Source of the DNA: DASPOJ01 sp050014395
GTDB taxonomy: Bacteria > Acidobacteriota > Terriglobia > Acidiferrales > UBA7541
Assembly (NCBI GenBank): GCA_050014395.1
Contig: JBEKDK010000002.1
Coordinates: forward strand, 62,001-126,000
Reading direction: 5' to 3'
Length of the DNA: 64,000 bases
Below the pieces are notes generated by a model. The model saw nothing but the letters and a program-made list of their open reading frames with translations. It did no database searches and was not told where the DNA came from. Of this stretch, positions 34,290 through 43,639 are shown piece after piece; the stretch's first letter is position 1; each line of letters begins with the position of its first letter. The translations under genes were made by a program, and so were the position numbers.

Positions 34290-35579
34290 TTATTCTCGCG
34301 GGGTCTCCGGCACCAAGGGGCGCGCCGGCCGGTCGCCCGATGCATCTGCCGCGCGCGGATAGGATTCCGCTCGCGACGATTCGGTGACGAAGCCAGGCCG
34401 CGCAGTAGACGCAGCGGCCGCAGCCGCAGCCGACGCCACGGGGCCGACGCTTCCTTCCGCCGGCGCGGAAGCGCGCGGCGAATGATCGGCGCGCTCGTCC
34501 AAGCGGCCGAAGATCATCTTGCCGGCTGTCGTTTGATGGACGGAAGTGACGATGATGTCCACGGTCTTGGTGATCATTTTCTTCGCGTTGTCGACCACGA
34601 CCATGGTGCCGTCGTCCAAGTAAGCGACGCCCTGGTTGTACTCTTTGCCTTCGCGCAGGATGAAGACGCGCATCGATTCACCGGGCAGCACAACGGGCTT
34701 CAACGCGTTGGCCAACTGATTGACGTTCAGGACTTCGATCCCCTGCAGCGAAGCGATCTTGTTGAGATTGTAATCGTTGGTGACAATCGTGGCATCGTGA
34801 CGCCGCGCCAGCTCGATCAGCTTCAGGTCGACATCAACGATCTGCGGGAAGTCCTCATCGGTCACTTCGATTTCCAAGTGCGCCATCTTCTGGATGCGCT
34901 GCAACACCTCAAGGCCGCGCCGGCCGCGTTGGCGTTTCAGCGCGTCGGGAGAATCGGCCACCAATTGCAACTCGCGCAATACGAAACGCGGAATCACGAC
35001 GGTACCATCCAGAAAGTGGGCCTCGCAGACATCGGCGATGCGGCCGTCGATGATCACGCTGGTGTCCAGCAGCTTTGAGACGCGCCGACCGCTGCGCTCA
35101 CTGCCGAAAAGGCCGCCGAGCGCCTGCAGGTTGAGCAGCTCGCCCTTCGTCGCGCCCAGCACCAGGCCGATATACATCATCACCAGTAGCACACCCACTC
35201 CGAGAAACGATCGCGATCCTTCTGGAATCGTGGTGTGCGTCAAAACCAAATTCAACAGCAGCGCCGCGAGCAGTCCCAAAATCGCGCCCACCACCGCTCC
35301 GATCAACCGGCGCATGCTGGCGCGCTGCAAACGCATTTCAAACAAAATCACAGCGAGTGAAGACAGTAAACCCATGGCCGCAGCCACAGAGGGCCTTAAA
35401 CCAAAAGGATGGAAATGGAAGCCGGCTGCAGTGCAAGCCGAAGCGAAAACTATGCGAACAAGAAAATAGTCCCACCAGTCGCCGAACATCCGGCCGCGGG
35501 ATCCGTTCGCGTCAAGGCGTTGCGCCGGCTGCGTCGACCGGGCCGAACTTTGTTCGGGACTTGAATGAATGCGTGCCAT
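34290..35579 (-). CDS. PIN/TRAM-domain membrane protein (YacL-like)
   Basis: A 429-residue protein with three to four N-terminal membrane spans (about 40-145), a PIN nuclease domain (LLDTSVIIDGRIADV, later TNDYNLNKIA) and a TRAM RNA-binding domain (YNQGVAYLDDGTMVVVDNAKK). The final 70 residues are Ala/Ser/Arg-rich and probably disordered. Bacterial homologues are YacL of Bacillus; RNA processing is inferred. ATG 35579 has GAGG at normal spacing; the longer start at 35594 is rejected. It lies between alr and the Tat glycosidase-like gene. Confidence 0.88.
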   Translation of the reverse strand: MARIHSSPEQSSARSTQPAQRLDANGSRGRMFGDWWDYFLVRIVFASACTAAGFHFHPFGLRPSVAAAMGLLSSLAVILFEMRLQRASMRRLIGAVVGAILGLLAALLLNLVLTHTTIPEGSRSFLGVGVLLVMMYIGLVLGATKGELLNLQALGGLFGSERSGRRVSKLLDTSVIIDGRIADVCEAHFLDGTVVIPRFVLRELQLVADSPDALKRQRGRRGLEVLQRIQKMAHLEIEVTDEDFPQIVDVDLKLIELARRHDATIVTNDYNLNKIASLQGIEVLNVNQLANALKPVVLPGESMRVFILREGKEYNQGVAYLDDGTMVVVDNAKKMITKTVDIIVTSVHQTTAGKMIFGRLDERADHSPRASAPAEGSVGPVASAAAAAAASTARPGFVTESSRAESYPRAADASGDRPARPLVPETPRE

Positions 35580-35822
35580 AAAAACCTCGCACAATATGAG
35601 AATGCGTTCGCTCTATGAATAGACAATGATTCCCCCGGGACGAAATAAAAGGAATGTGTGACCGACCCAGGGCCACTTTCTGCGGCTGCCGCACCAAAGT
35701 TCCGCGTCCGGAGTCCATAACCGGACTTCAATGGCGGCATTTTAGCACGAGGCGCGGCAACCGGCGCTAGCGTCGAGGGTGGCTGCGGCCTGCGGTCGAT
35801 CCGTCAGATTTTAGGGGAACGG

Positions 35823-37040
35823 TTAATCCACGTAGAAGCGCGGGACGCGTTTGCCGATCGAGCAAAGCAGATCGGAGCTGACGGTGCCGAGCAGCGCGGC
35901 GACATCGGAGACCCACTGCGTGGCCCCGCCGTCTTTGCCGTAGAGCGTTACGACGTCGCCGGATTTCACGCCTTCAACTCCGGTGACGTCGGCCGTGGCC
36001 ACATCCATCGAAATTGTGCCCACCAGCGGAACGAATTGTCCACGGACCAGCGCGCGGCCGCGGTTGGTGAGCGCGCGCATCAGGCCGTCGGCGTAACCGG
36101 CGGAAATCACGGCGATGCGCGAAGGGCGCGCGGCGGTCCAGCGCGCGTTGTAACCGATCATGGCGCCCGGAGCAACGTCGCGCAGCAGAACGATCCGCGC
36201 GCGCAGCGACATCGCCGGCCGCAGCGGAAGCTGTGCTTCCGCCTGCGCCCGGCGCTCGGGCACATCGTAAAATTGGTGGTAGCCATAGAGCAACGCGCCG
36301 GGGCGAACCATGTCGGAATAAGTCTCAGGGCGCGCGGCGATGGCCGCGCTATTGGCCATATGCACGATGCCGGTGGGAACGCCCAGGCCGCGCAAGCGCT
36401 CCAGCGCTGATTCAAATCGTACGCGCTGATCTTCGGTTTGCGGAGACAACAAAACGTCGGAAGAAGCGAAATGGGTGAAGACTCCTTCGAGATGCACGTG
36501 AGGCGAAGCCGCCAGCGCGCTTGCGAACGCCGGAATTTCCTCGGGCGTCACGCCGAGCCGGTTCATTCCCGAATCCACTTTCAGATGAAATCCCACCGGG
36601 CCGCGCTTGCGCCGAGCCGCAGCGCGCTCCAACCAGCGTAGCGTTTCAAGATTCGTGACGGCAGGCGTCAATTTGTGGTCGAGCAGTGTTTTTTCTTCGC
36701 CCGTCCAGAAACCCGTCATAACCAGGATCGGCCCGCGAACGCCGGCTGCGCGCAACTCCGCGCCTTCCGCCGCGCACGTGACGCCAAACCAATCGGCCCC
36801 CGCGCGTTCCAGAGCGCGCGCCACGGGGGCCGCGCCGTGTCCGTAGCCATCGCCCTTCACCACAGCCAGCACCTTCCGTTGAACGCGAGATTTCCCAGAT
36901 TTGCCGGATGATCCGCCCGGCCCGGCCTGCGCTTCCGGCCGATTGACCCAGCGGCGAATGGCGCGAAGGTTGTAGGCCAGCGCCCCCAGACTCACCTCAG
37001 CCCACACGGGCCGGCCGTCGAAATGGATTCGAGACGCCAT
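35823..37040 (-). CDS. alr: Alanine racemase
   Basis: PLP enzyme that makes D-alanine for peptidoglycan. The PLP-Lys motif reads VVKGDGYGHG (Lys 62; usual form K-A-D/N-A-YGHG). The second catalytic Tyr lies in GYNARW, and AGYADG and VGTISMDV are conserved. An insert of about 18 residues rich in Gly, Ser and Lys sits just before the PLP-Lys strand, at 36880-36945. Both catalytic residues are present, so activity is expected. The start is ATG 37040. dnaB lies upstream and the PIN/TRAM gene downstream. Confidence 0.94.
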   Translation of the reverse strand: MASRIHFDGRPVWAEVSLGALAYNLRAIRRWVNRPEAQAGPGGSSGKSGKSRVQRKVLAVVKGDGYGHGAAPVARALERAGADWFGVTCAAEGAELRAAGVRGPILVMTGFWTGEEKTLLDHKLTPAVTNLETLRWLERAAARRKRGPVGFHLKVDSGMNRLGVTPEEIPAFASALAASPHVHLEGVFTHFASSDVLLSPQTEDQRVRFESALERLRGLGVPTGIVHMANSAAIAARPETYSDMVRPGALLYGYHQFYDVPERRAQAEAQLPLRPAMSLRARIVLLRDVAPGAMIGYNARWTAARPSRIAVISAGYADGLMRALTNRGRALVRGQFVPLVGTISMDVATADVTGVEGVKSGDVVTLYGKDGGATQWVSDVAALLGTVSSDLLCSIGKRVPRFYVD

Positions 37041-37217
37041 TCACTCCCCTTTCCTCGCCGCACGCACGAAGCAATCCTTGCACGCCACGGACCAGAGTCC
37101 CAGAGTAATTCAAATTGGCCGTTCGGCACAAAACGCGCCGCGCACGGAAAGCGCACGGCGCTCCAGCGGACTTCACATTGTGACACAGGATGGCGAAGGG
37201 CGCAGGCCGTCAGACGA

Positions 37218-38576
37218 TCAGAGCGGCTCCATGCTGTCCGGCGCGGCGATTTCAAAGCGGGTGTGATTGGCGCGGAAAACGAAATGCACCTTGTCGGTTG
37301 GGCCATTGCGCTGTTTGGCGATGATCAGCTCGGACTTGGCGCGTTCCTCAGGCGCTTCCTCGGTCTTGAACGCGTTGGGGCGGTGAATAAACATCACGAC
37401 GTCGGCATCCTGCTCGATCGCGCCGGATTCGCGCAAATCGGCAAGCTGCGGGCGGCGATCTTCGCGTTCCGGAGCGCGCGTCAATTGCGAAAGCACCAGG
37501 AAAGGCACCTTCAGTTCTTTGGCCAGAGCCTTCAGGCTGCGCGTGACGCTGGTGACTTCCTCATTGCGATTTGAGAAGCGCCCGCGCACCGAAATCAACT
37601 GCAAATAATCCACGATCACCAGATCGAGGCCTTTGTCGCGCTTCAGCCGCCGCGCCTTTGCGCCGATTTCAACCGCTGTCGCCGCGCCGGAATCGTCAAT
37701 CCATAGCGGCGCTTGCGATAATTGCGCCAGGGCGTTGGTCATGTCGCCCCAATCGTCGCGCGAAAGATGGCCCGTTCGGAATTTGTGCGCGTCGACTCCG
37801 CCAAGCGATGACAGCAGGCGCATCAGCAGCGATTCCTTGGACATTTCAAGGCTGAAAATCGCCACGCGGCCCGGGTCGCTGCTGCGTACCGCGATATTTT
37901 CCGCGAGGTTCAACGCCAACGCGGTCTTTCCGACCGAAGGCCGCGCCGCCAAGATGATCAATTCGGAAGGCTGCAATCCGGAAGTCAGGTTGTCGAGTTC
38001 GGGATAACCCGTCGCCAGGCCGGTCACCTGCCGCCCTTCGGTGATGATCCGGTGCAGGCGGTCCATGTTGTTGTGAACCACATCCTTCATGCTGATGAGG
38101 CCTTCGCGCACGCGGTCTTCGGCGAGTTGGAAGATCGAAGATTCGGCGCGATCGAGGACCGCGTCGGCGTCCTCTTCCGCCTCCAGCGCCTGCTGCTGGA
38201 TCGCATGCGTGGTGTGGATCAGGTTGCGCAGCACCGCTTTCTCTTTCACGATCCGCGCGTAGTGCTCGATGTTGCTCACTTGCGGCACGCCATCGACGAG
38301 CTGCGCAAGGTAGGCCGCGCCGCCCGCGGCTTCAAGTTCTCCGCGGCGGTGCAGACGATCGGTGAGCGTGACCAGGTCGATGGCCTGCTGCGCTTCGCCC
38401 AGAACCATCATTTCCTGAAAGATGCGGCGGTGATTGTCGAGGAAGAAATCTTCGGGACGCAGCCGCTCAATGGCGGGATCCAGCGCGTGATTATCCAGCA
38501 GAATTGCGCCGAGCACGCTGCGCTCGGCTTCAAGACTCTGCGGCATAGGCCGTTCGAGAACGGGACCGGCAGCCAT
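37218..38576 (-). CDS. dnaB: Replicative DNA helicase
   Basis: Hexameric helicase that opens the replication fork. The N-terminal domain (PQSLEAERSVLGAILLDN) and the RecA-like core with Walker A ARPSVGKTALALNLA, IVDYLQLI and the QLTRAPEREDRRP and DLRESGAIEQDADVVMF motifs are all intact. No intein interrupts it. ATG 38576 with AGGG upstream is preferred to the longer frame starting at 38663. It follows rplI, a conserved neighbour pair. Confidence 0.97.
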   Translation of the reverse strand: MAAGPVLERPMPQSLEAERSVLGAILLDNHALDPAIERLRPEDFFLDNHRRIFQEMMVLGEAQQAIDLVTLTDRLHRRGELEAAGGAAYLAQLVDGVPQVSNIEHYARIVKEKAVLRNLIHTTHAIQQQALEAEEDADAVLDRAESSIFQLAEDRVREGLISMKDVVHNNMDRLHRIITEGRQVTGLATGYPELDNLTSGLQPSELIILAARPSVGKTALALNLAENIAVRSSDPGRVAIFSLEMSKESLLMRLLSSLGGVDAHKFRTGHLSRDDWGDMTNALAQLSQAPLWIDDSGAATAVEIGAKARRLKRDKGLDLVIVDYLQLISVRGRFSNRNEEVTSVTRSLKALAKELKVPFLVLSQLTRAPEREDRRPQLADLRESGAIEQDADVVMFIHRPNAFKTEEAPEERAKSELIIAKQRNGPTDKVHFVFRANHTRFEIAAPDSMEPL

Positions 38577-38742
38577 ATCGTTCGCCCTATCTTCGCCTAC
38601 CGCGGACCAACTGGCAAGGCCCGGGCGCGCGTGTGCAGAAGCTAGAGAGTAGCCGATCGGCAAAAACGGCGTCTGTGGAATTTATTTCGAACTGTGGATT
38701 ACTGTGGCCGGGCCGCAGCGCGCCCCGGCGTGGGCGGCGCGC

Positions 38743-39189
38743 TTAGGCTTCCTTCTGAACGATGGCCTTGAATTCCGCCGTAACGCCGTGAACCAGCTTG
38801 ACGGTAACTTGATACTCGCCGACCAGCTTAATGGGCTCAGCGAGTTGAATCTGGCGTTTATCGATCTGGAAGCCTTGCGCCGCGAGGGCTTCGGACAAAT
38901 CGGCCGCCGTGACGGAACCGAACAATTGATCGTTCTCGCCAGCTTTGCGCGTGAGCGTGACGCTGACGGCGCGCAATAGCTCCGCTTGCTTCTCGGCGGC
39001 GTCTTTCTCGGTCGCGGTACGCTTTGATAGCGTCACGCGAATTTTCTCCAGGCGCTTCAGGTTCGCGGCGGAAGCCTCGATGCCCAGCTTTTGCGGCAAA
39101 AGGAAATTGCGCGCGTAGCCCACCGCGACCTCGACAACCTCGCCGCGCGTGCCCAGCTTTTCGACGTCTTCCTGCAAGATGATCTGCAT
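38743..39189 (-). CDS. rplI: Ribosomal protein bL9
   Basis: Large-subunit protein that binds 23S rRNA and limits frameshifting. The N-terminal domain MQIILQEDVEKLGTRGEVVEV, GYARNFLLP and a long connecting helix lead to a C-terminal domain with LFGSVTAADLSEAL. 148 residues is a normal length. ATG 39189 has GGAGA at five bases. Third of the rpsF-rpsR-rplI set. Confidence 0.97.
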   Translation of the reverse strand: MQIILQEDVEKLGTRGEVVEVAVGYARNFLLPQKLGIEASAANLKRLEKIRVTLSKRTATEKDAAEKQAELLRAVSVTLTRKAGENDQLFGSVTAADLSEALAAQGFQIDKRQIQLAEPIKLVGEYQVTVKLVHGVTAEFKAIVQKEA

Positions 39190-39231
39190 CGAAATCTCCA
39201 CCCCGTGATTTATTTGTGCGCCGCGGCCTGT

Positions 39232-39717
39232 CTACAGCTCTGTGGCAAACGGCAGCAATGCGATATTGCGCGCCCTCTTGATGGCCTCGCCCAACCAGCG
39301 CTGATGGCGCGAGCATGTGCCGGTGATGCGCCGCGGTAGAATCTTGCCGCGCTCTTGCACGAACGGTTGCAGCATTTCGGCTTTCTTGTAATCGATAAAG
39401 TCCACGCGCTCCACGCAAAAGCGGCAGACTTTCTTCTTGCGAAAATACTGGCGCTTGCCGCGGCGCGGTCCTCCGCCCCCCGGGCCGCCACCGCCTGGTC
39501 CGCCACCGCTTGGTCCGCCGCCTTCGCGGCGCGGACCGCCGCGCGACCCTGAATGCGAGCCGCCGTGTGAACCGCCGGAATGCGAACCGCCGGAGCGTCC
39601 GCCGCCGGATCCGCCGGTTGGTCCGGCAGGCCGTTCGGCTGGCCGCGGCGCGCTATCACCGGCAGGCGCGTCGCTCGGCTTCTCCGCTCCCTGTTCTGTA
39701 GATGGATCGTCCGTCAT
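39232..39717 (-). CDS. rpsR: Ribosomal protein bS18 with long low-complexity N-terminal extension
   Basis: The last 74 residues are a full S18 core (RKKKVCRFCVERVDFIDYKK, then PRRITGTCSRHQRWL), which binds 16S rRNA with S6. The first 87 residues are an extension: 30 mixed residues then repeated GGS, SHSG and GGGP units with scattered Arg and His, ending in RRGKRQ. Typical S18 is 70-90 residues, so this is about twice the usual length. The start at ATG 39717 is the only ATG before the core; TTG or GTG starts inside the Gly-rich run cannot be excluded. rpsF precedes and rplI follows. Confidence 0.93.
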   Translation of the reverse strand: MTDDPSTEQGAEKPSDAPAGDSAPRPAERPAGPTGGSGGGRSGGSHSGGSHGGSHSGSRGGPRREGGGPSGGGPGGGGPGGGGPRRGKRQYFRKKKVCRFCVERVDFIDYKKAEMLQPFVQERGKILPRRITGTCSRHQRWLGEAIKRARNIALLPFATEL

Positions 39718-39746
39718 CGATATTTCTCCCTTTAATTAAGTTCGTT

Positions 39747-40169
39747 TCAGCTAGCTGCGGCTGCCGGTTGTTCAGGAACGGCAGGCGGAGCAGCGGGCGC
39801 GGCGGCGGGCTTGCGCGGCCGTCGGCTAGCGCGGCGTTCGCGGCGCTGCACGAGTTTCTTCTGGCGCTTCAACTCTTCGTCCAGGCGAATCGTCTGGAAT
39901 TTGATCACCACGTCGGAGACCTTCAGGCGCCGCTCGAGTTCCTTCACCATGTCGCCGTGTGTCGAGCGCAGCACCAGATAGACGTAGTAGCCTTCACGAT
40001 TTTTTGCGACGCGGTACGCCAGGCGCCGCGTGCCCCACTTCTCGGTCTTTTCGACCGTGCCGCCGCGCTCGGTCGCTGTCTGCTGCAGCGTGGCCACGAG
40101 CTTATCAATCTCCTCTTCCGGCGTGGCCGGCTGGCAGATGAAAATCAGATCATAAACGCGTTCGTCCAT
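39747..40169 (-). CDS. rpsF: Ribosomal protein bS6
   Basis: Small-subunit protein that pairs with S18. The fold is seen in YDLIFICQPATPEEEIDKLV, the central GTRRLAYRVAKNREGYYVYL and the VSDVVIKFQTIRLDE strand. A basic Arg/Lys/Ala/Pro-rich tail adds about 35 residues after the core. Start ATG 40169. First gene of the rpsF-rpsR-rplI cluster, downstream of pth. Confidence 0.97.
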   Translation of the reverse strand: MDERVYDLIFICQPATPEEEIDKLVATLQQTATERGGTVEKTEKWGTRRLAYRVAKNREGYYVYLVLRSTHGDMVKELERRLKVSDVVIKFQTIRLDEELKRQKKLVQRRERRASRRPRKPAAAPAAPPAVPEQPAAAAS

Positions 40170-40268
40170 GGTTCCTCGTTTCCGTGTGTCACTTTCGTAT
40201 CGATCTTGTGTCTCCGCGTAGCCAGCCGCTGTGTGCGTTCCGCTACGCCTCGTACTCGTTCGCCTGCT

Positions 40269-40913
40269 TTAGCCTTCTCCGCCGTGCTCGTGCTCGTGAC
40301 CGTTGTGGCCGCCGCCTTCGTCGTCGTCCGGCGGCGTGGCGCGGCGGTTGAAGCGATTCATCGCCACGGAGACGCCTTCCGCCAGAATCACGCTCACTGC
40401 TTCAGCCGCTTGATCGATCATGTCCGCCGCGGCTTCCAGATTCCCTTTGCGCATCGGCCGCAGGACGTAGGCCGCCAAGTCCTCGATAGGGTGCTCCGGC
40501 TCGACTCCCAACCGCACGCGGGGAAAATCCATCGTGCCTGCCACGCCAATCACCGATTTCAATCCGTTGTGCCCGCCAGCCGAGCCCGTTTCCCGAACGC
40601 GAATCATTCCCCACGGCAGCGCCACATCGTCGTACGCCACAATCAATTGGCTCGGCTCGCAGTCGAAGCGGTGGAGCAGATCTCCCACCGCGAGGCCGCT
40701 CAAATTCATCATCGTCTGCGGCTTCGCCAGAACAACTTCTTGGCCTGCGATCTTGCCGCGGCCGACATACGATTTCGCTTCCGGCCGTTCCACGCGGATT
40801 CCCGCCGATTCGGCCAGGCGATCCACGACGAAAAATCCCAAGTTGTGCGGCGTCCAGGCGTATTCCGGGCCCGGATTGCCAAGACCGACGATCAGCCGCA
40901 ACTCATTCGGCAT
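40269..40913 (-). CDS. pth: Peptidyl-tRNA hydrolase with His-rich tail
   Basis: Rescues peptidyl-tRNA released from stalled ribosomes. The 214 residues hold GLGNPGPEYAWTPHNLGF (catalytic His; the usual T-R-H-N is T-P-H-N here), KPQTMMNLSG, YDDVALP and GSAGGHNGLKS, all active-site segments. The C-terminal tail has acidic residues and then His-rich HNGHEHEHGGEG, unusual for the family and possibly metal-binding. ATG 40913 has GGTGA nearby. The gene lies between rplY and rpsF. Confidence 0.94.
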   Translation of the reverse strand: MPNELRLIVGLGNPGPEYAWTPHNLGFFVVDRLAESAGIRVERPEAKSYVGRGKIAGQEVVLAKPQTMMNLSGLAVGDLLHRFDCEPSQLIVAYDDVALPWGMIRVRETGSAGGHNGLKSVIGVAGTMDFPRVRLGVEPEHPIEDLAAYVLRPMRKGNLEAAADMIDQAAEAVSVILAEGVSVAMNRFNRRATPPDDDEGGGHNGHEHEHGGEG

Positions 40914-40976
40914 TGATTCACCGCCCTGCCCCACGGCAGATTCTTGCGTCGGTCCCGCCAGGCGTCCGCAGGCGCC

Positions 40977-41687
<711 letters not shown>

Positions 41688-41725
41688 AATGGCCTTCCCT
41701 CGCCCGTTCGCAACCGCATTCAAAT

Positions 41726-42670
41726 TTAGATAAAGAGTTCGCTGATCGAGCTTTCTTCATGAATCGAAAGAATGCCGCGCGCCAAAAGTTCAGAAACGCT
41801 AAGCACCTTGATCTTCTCGACACCGCGAGCGGCATTGCACAACGGCACCGAATCCGTGACCACGACTTCTTCGATTGCCGACTTGCAAATCCGATCGACC
41901 GCGGGTCCAGAGAGCACCGCGTGCGTGCTGGCCGCAAAAACGCGCGTCGCGCCCTCGGCCAACAGCGCTTCCGCCGTCTTCACCAGCGTTCCGGCTGTAT
42001 CGATGATGTCGTCCACCACAAGCGTGGTCGTTCCGCGAACATCGCCGATCAGGTGCATCACTTCGCTCACGTCAATGTCCACACGCCGCTTATCCACGAT
42101 GGCCAGCGGCGCATCCAGGCGCTTGGCAAAAGCGCGCGCGCGCTCCACGCCCCCTGCATCCGGCGAAACCACGGTGAGAGGCCCCAGGCGCTTCTGCCGA
42201 AAATAATCGACCAGCACCGGCGCCGCATAAAGATGATCCACCGGCACGTTGAAGTAACCTTGTATCTGCGGCGCGTGCAAATCGAGCGTCAGCGCGCGAG
42301 ACGCCCCAGCCGTCTCCAGCAAATCGGCCACGAGCTTCGCGGAAATCGGCACGCGCGGCTTGTCTTTGCGGTCCTGGCGCGCGTAGCAGTAGTACGGAAC
42401 CACCGCGGTGATGCGCCACGCTGAGGCCCGTTTGAATGCATCCACCATCATCAGCAATTCCATCAGGTGGAAATCGCCGGGATTCGAGCACGGCTGCACG
42501 ACGAAGACGTCCGCGCCGCGCACGTTCTCGAGAATCTGAAAATAGATCTCGCCGTCGCTGAATTTCCCCAGCTTGGCTTTGCCCAACGGCACGCCCGCGT
42601 GCTTGCAGATGTCCTGGGCCAAGCGCAGGTTGGCGCTTCCAGTGAAGATCTTGAATTTATCGTCGATCAC
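41726..42670 (-). CDS. prs: Ribose-phosphate pyrophosphokinase
   Basis: Makes PRPP from ribose 5-phosphate and ATP for purine, pyrimidine, His and Trp synthesis. The 314 residues contain the SDGEIYFQILENVRG segment, YYCYARQDRKDKPRVPISAKL, and the PRPP loop VVDDIIDTAGTL. All typical for class I enzymes. Start ATG 42670. ispE ends 37 bases upstream. No tRNA gene lies in that gap, though one often does in other bacteria. Confidence 0.97.
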   Translation of the reverse strand: MIDDKFKIFTGSANLRLAQDICKHAGVPLGKAKLGKFSDGEIYFQILENVRGADVFVVQPCSNPGDFHLMELLMMVDAFKRASAWRITAVVPYYCYARQDRKDKPRVPISAKLVADLLETAGASRALTLDLHAPQIQGYFNVPVDHLYAAPVLVDYFRQKRLGPLTVVSPDAGGVERARAFAKRLDAPLAIVDKRRVDIDVSEVMHLIGDVRGTTTLVVDDIIDTAGTLVKTAEALLAEGATRVFAASTHAVLSGPAVDRICKSAIEEVVVTDSVPLCNAARGVEKIKVLSVSELLARGILSIHEESSISELFI

Positions 42671-42707
42671 GGTAATCGCTTCACGGCTGTTCCGCGCAAA
42701 TATCCCG

Positions 42708-43628
42708 TCACACTATGGCCGATTCGCCCAAACCACGGCGAATCTGTCGCCTCGAGACACTGGAACAGACGAAAACCTCTTCGTTCGGAAACCAATGGGC
42801 GGTTCGACGCGCCTGCGCTGGGTTTCGGAACAGTCCAAACACCGCCGAACCGCTACCCGCCAGCGCAGCATCCGCCGCTCCACGCCGAAGCAATTCCCGC
42901 TTGATACGGCCCAGCAACGGGTGCCGCTGGAAGACGGCCCGCTCAAAATCGTTTGAGAGGGCGCCTGCCTGCGGGCTCCAGCAGAGAGCGCAGAACTCGA
43001 TAAGTCTAGAGGCCACAGCAGGGTTTGTCAATGCGGCGCGGCCTCCTGCGCGTGACGCCGCAAGCCAGGAATAAGCGTCTCGCGTGGGAACGGAAACCGC
43101 GCGCGGAGAAAACACCAACACCCCAAGCCGCGGCCCGTCCGGCAAGGGCAGAATCTGCTCGCCGCGGCCCAAGCCCGCCGCGCGGCCTCCGAACAAGAAG
43201 AATGGAACGTCGGAACCGAGTTGCGACGCGATTTCTACCAGACGACCTAGCTCGATCTTGCGCCTGGAAAGCCGCAGCAGGCCCAGCAAAGCCGCGGCCG
43301 CATCGCTTGATCCGCCGCCCAAGCCACGGCCGGCAGGGATGCGCTTCTGAAGACGCGCGCGCACGCCGCGTCTGATCTTGAGTTCGGAGCGCATCGCGGC
43401 GAGCGCGCGATAAACCAAATTCGAGCGCGTCGGCTCCGCCGCCAGGGCCGCGTTGCCTTCGACTTCAAGCTCGATTCCTCCGCCGCGATTCCAATCGAGG
43501 CGCAGCGTATCGTGCAGCGAAATCGTCTGAAAAATTGTGCGCAGTTCGTGATAGCCGTCCGCGCGGCGCCCGACGACATCCAGGCGGAGATTGAGCTTGG
43601 CAAACGCGCGCAGACGGACTTCAGACAT
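42708..43628 (-). CDS. ispE: 4-diphosphocytidyl-2-C-methyl-D-erythritol kinase
   Basis: GHMP kinase for the fourth step of the MEP pathway. The 306 residues show RAFAKLNLRLDVVGRRADGYHEL (substrate site), the phosphate loop PAGRGLGGGSSDAAAAL and the C-terminal AALAGSGSAVFGL motif. It completes the local set with ispD and ispF, which are 14 kb away. Its ATG 43628 lies 11 bases after the TPR-protein stop, so the two are co-transcribed. Confidence 0.96.
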   Translation of the reverse strand: MSEVRLRAFAKLNLRLDVVGRRADGYHELRTIFQTISLHDTLRLDWNRGGGIELEVEGNAALAAEPTRSNLVYRALAAMRSELKIRRGVRARLQKRIPAGRGLGGGSSDAAAALLGLLRLSRRKIELGRLVEIASQLGSDVPFFLFGGRAAGLGRGEQILPLPDGPRLGVLVFSPRAVSVPTRDAYSWLAASRAGGRAALTNPAVASRLIEFCALCWSPQAGALSNDFERAVFQRHPLLGRIKRELLRRGAADAALAGSGSAVFGLFRNPAQARRTAHWFPNEEVFVCSSVSRRQIRRGLGESAIV

Positions 43629-43639
43629 GGATGGCTATT

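Noticed and set aside
39437..39640. Possible DNA tandem repeat in the Gly-rich part of rpsR
   Set aside because: It is coding low-complexity sequence (GGS and GGGP codons), in frame with S18, with varied codons and not a CRISPR or satellite.
39702..40916. 404-residue plus-strand frame over rpsF and pth
   Set aside because: Antisense to two conserved genes.
42671..42707. tRNA gene between prs and ispE, common in other bacteria
   Set aside because: The gap is only 37 bases and holds no tRNA-like sequence.
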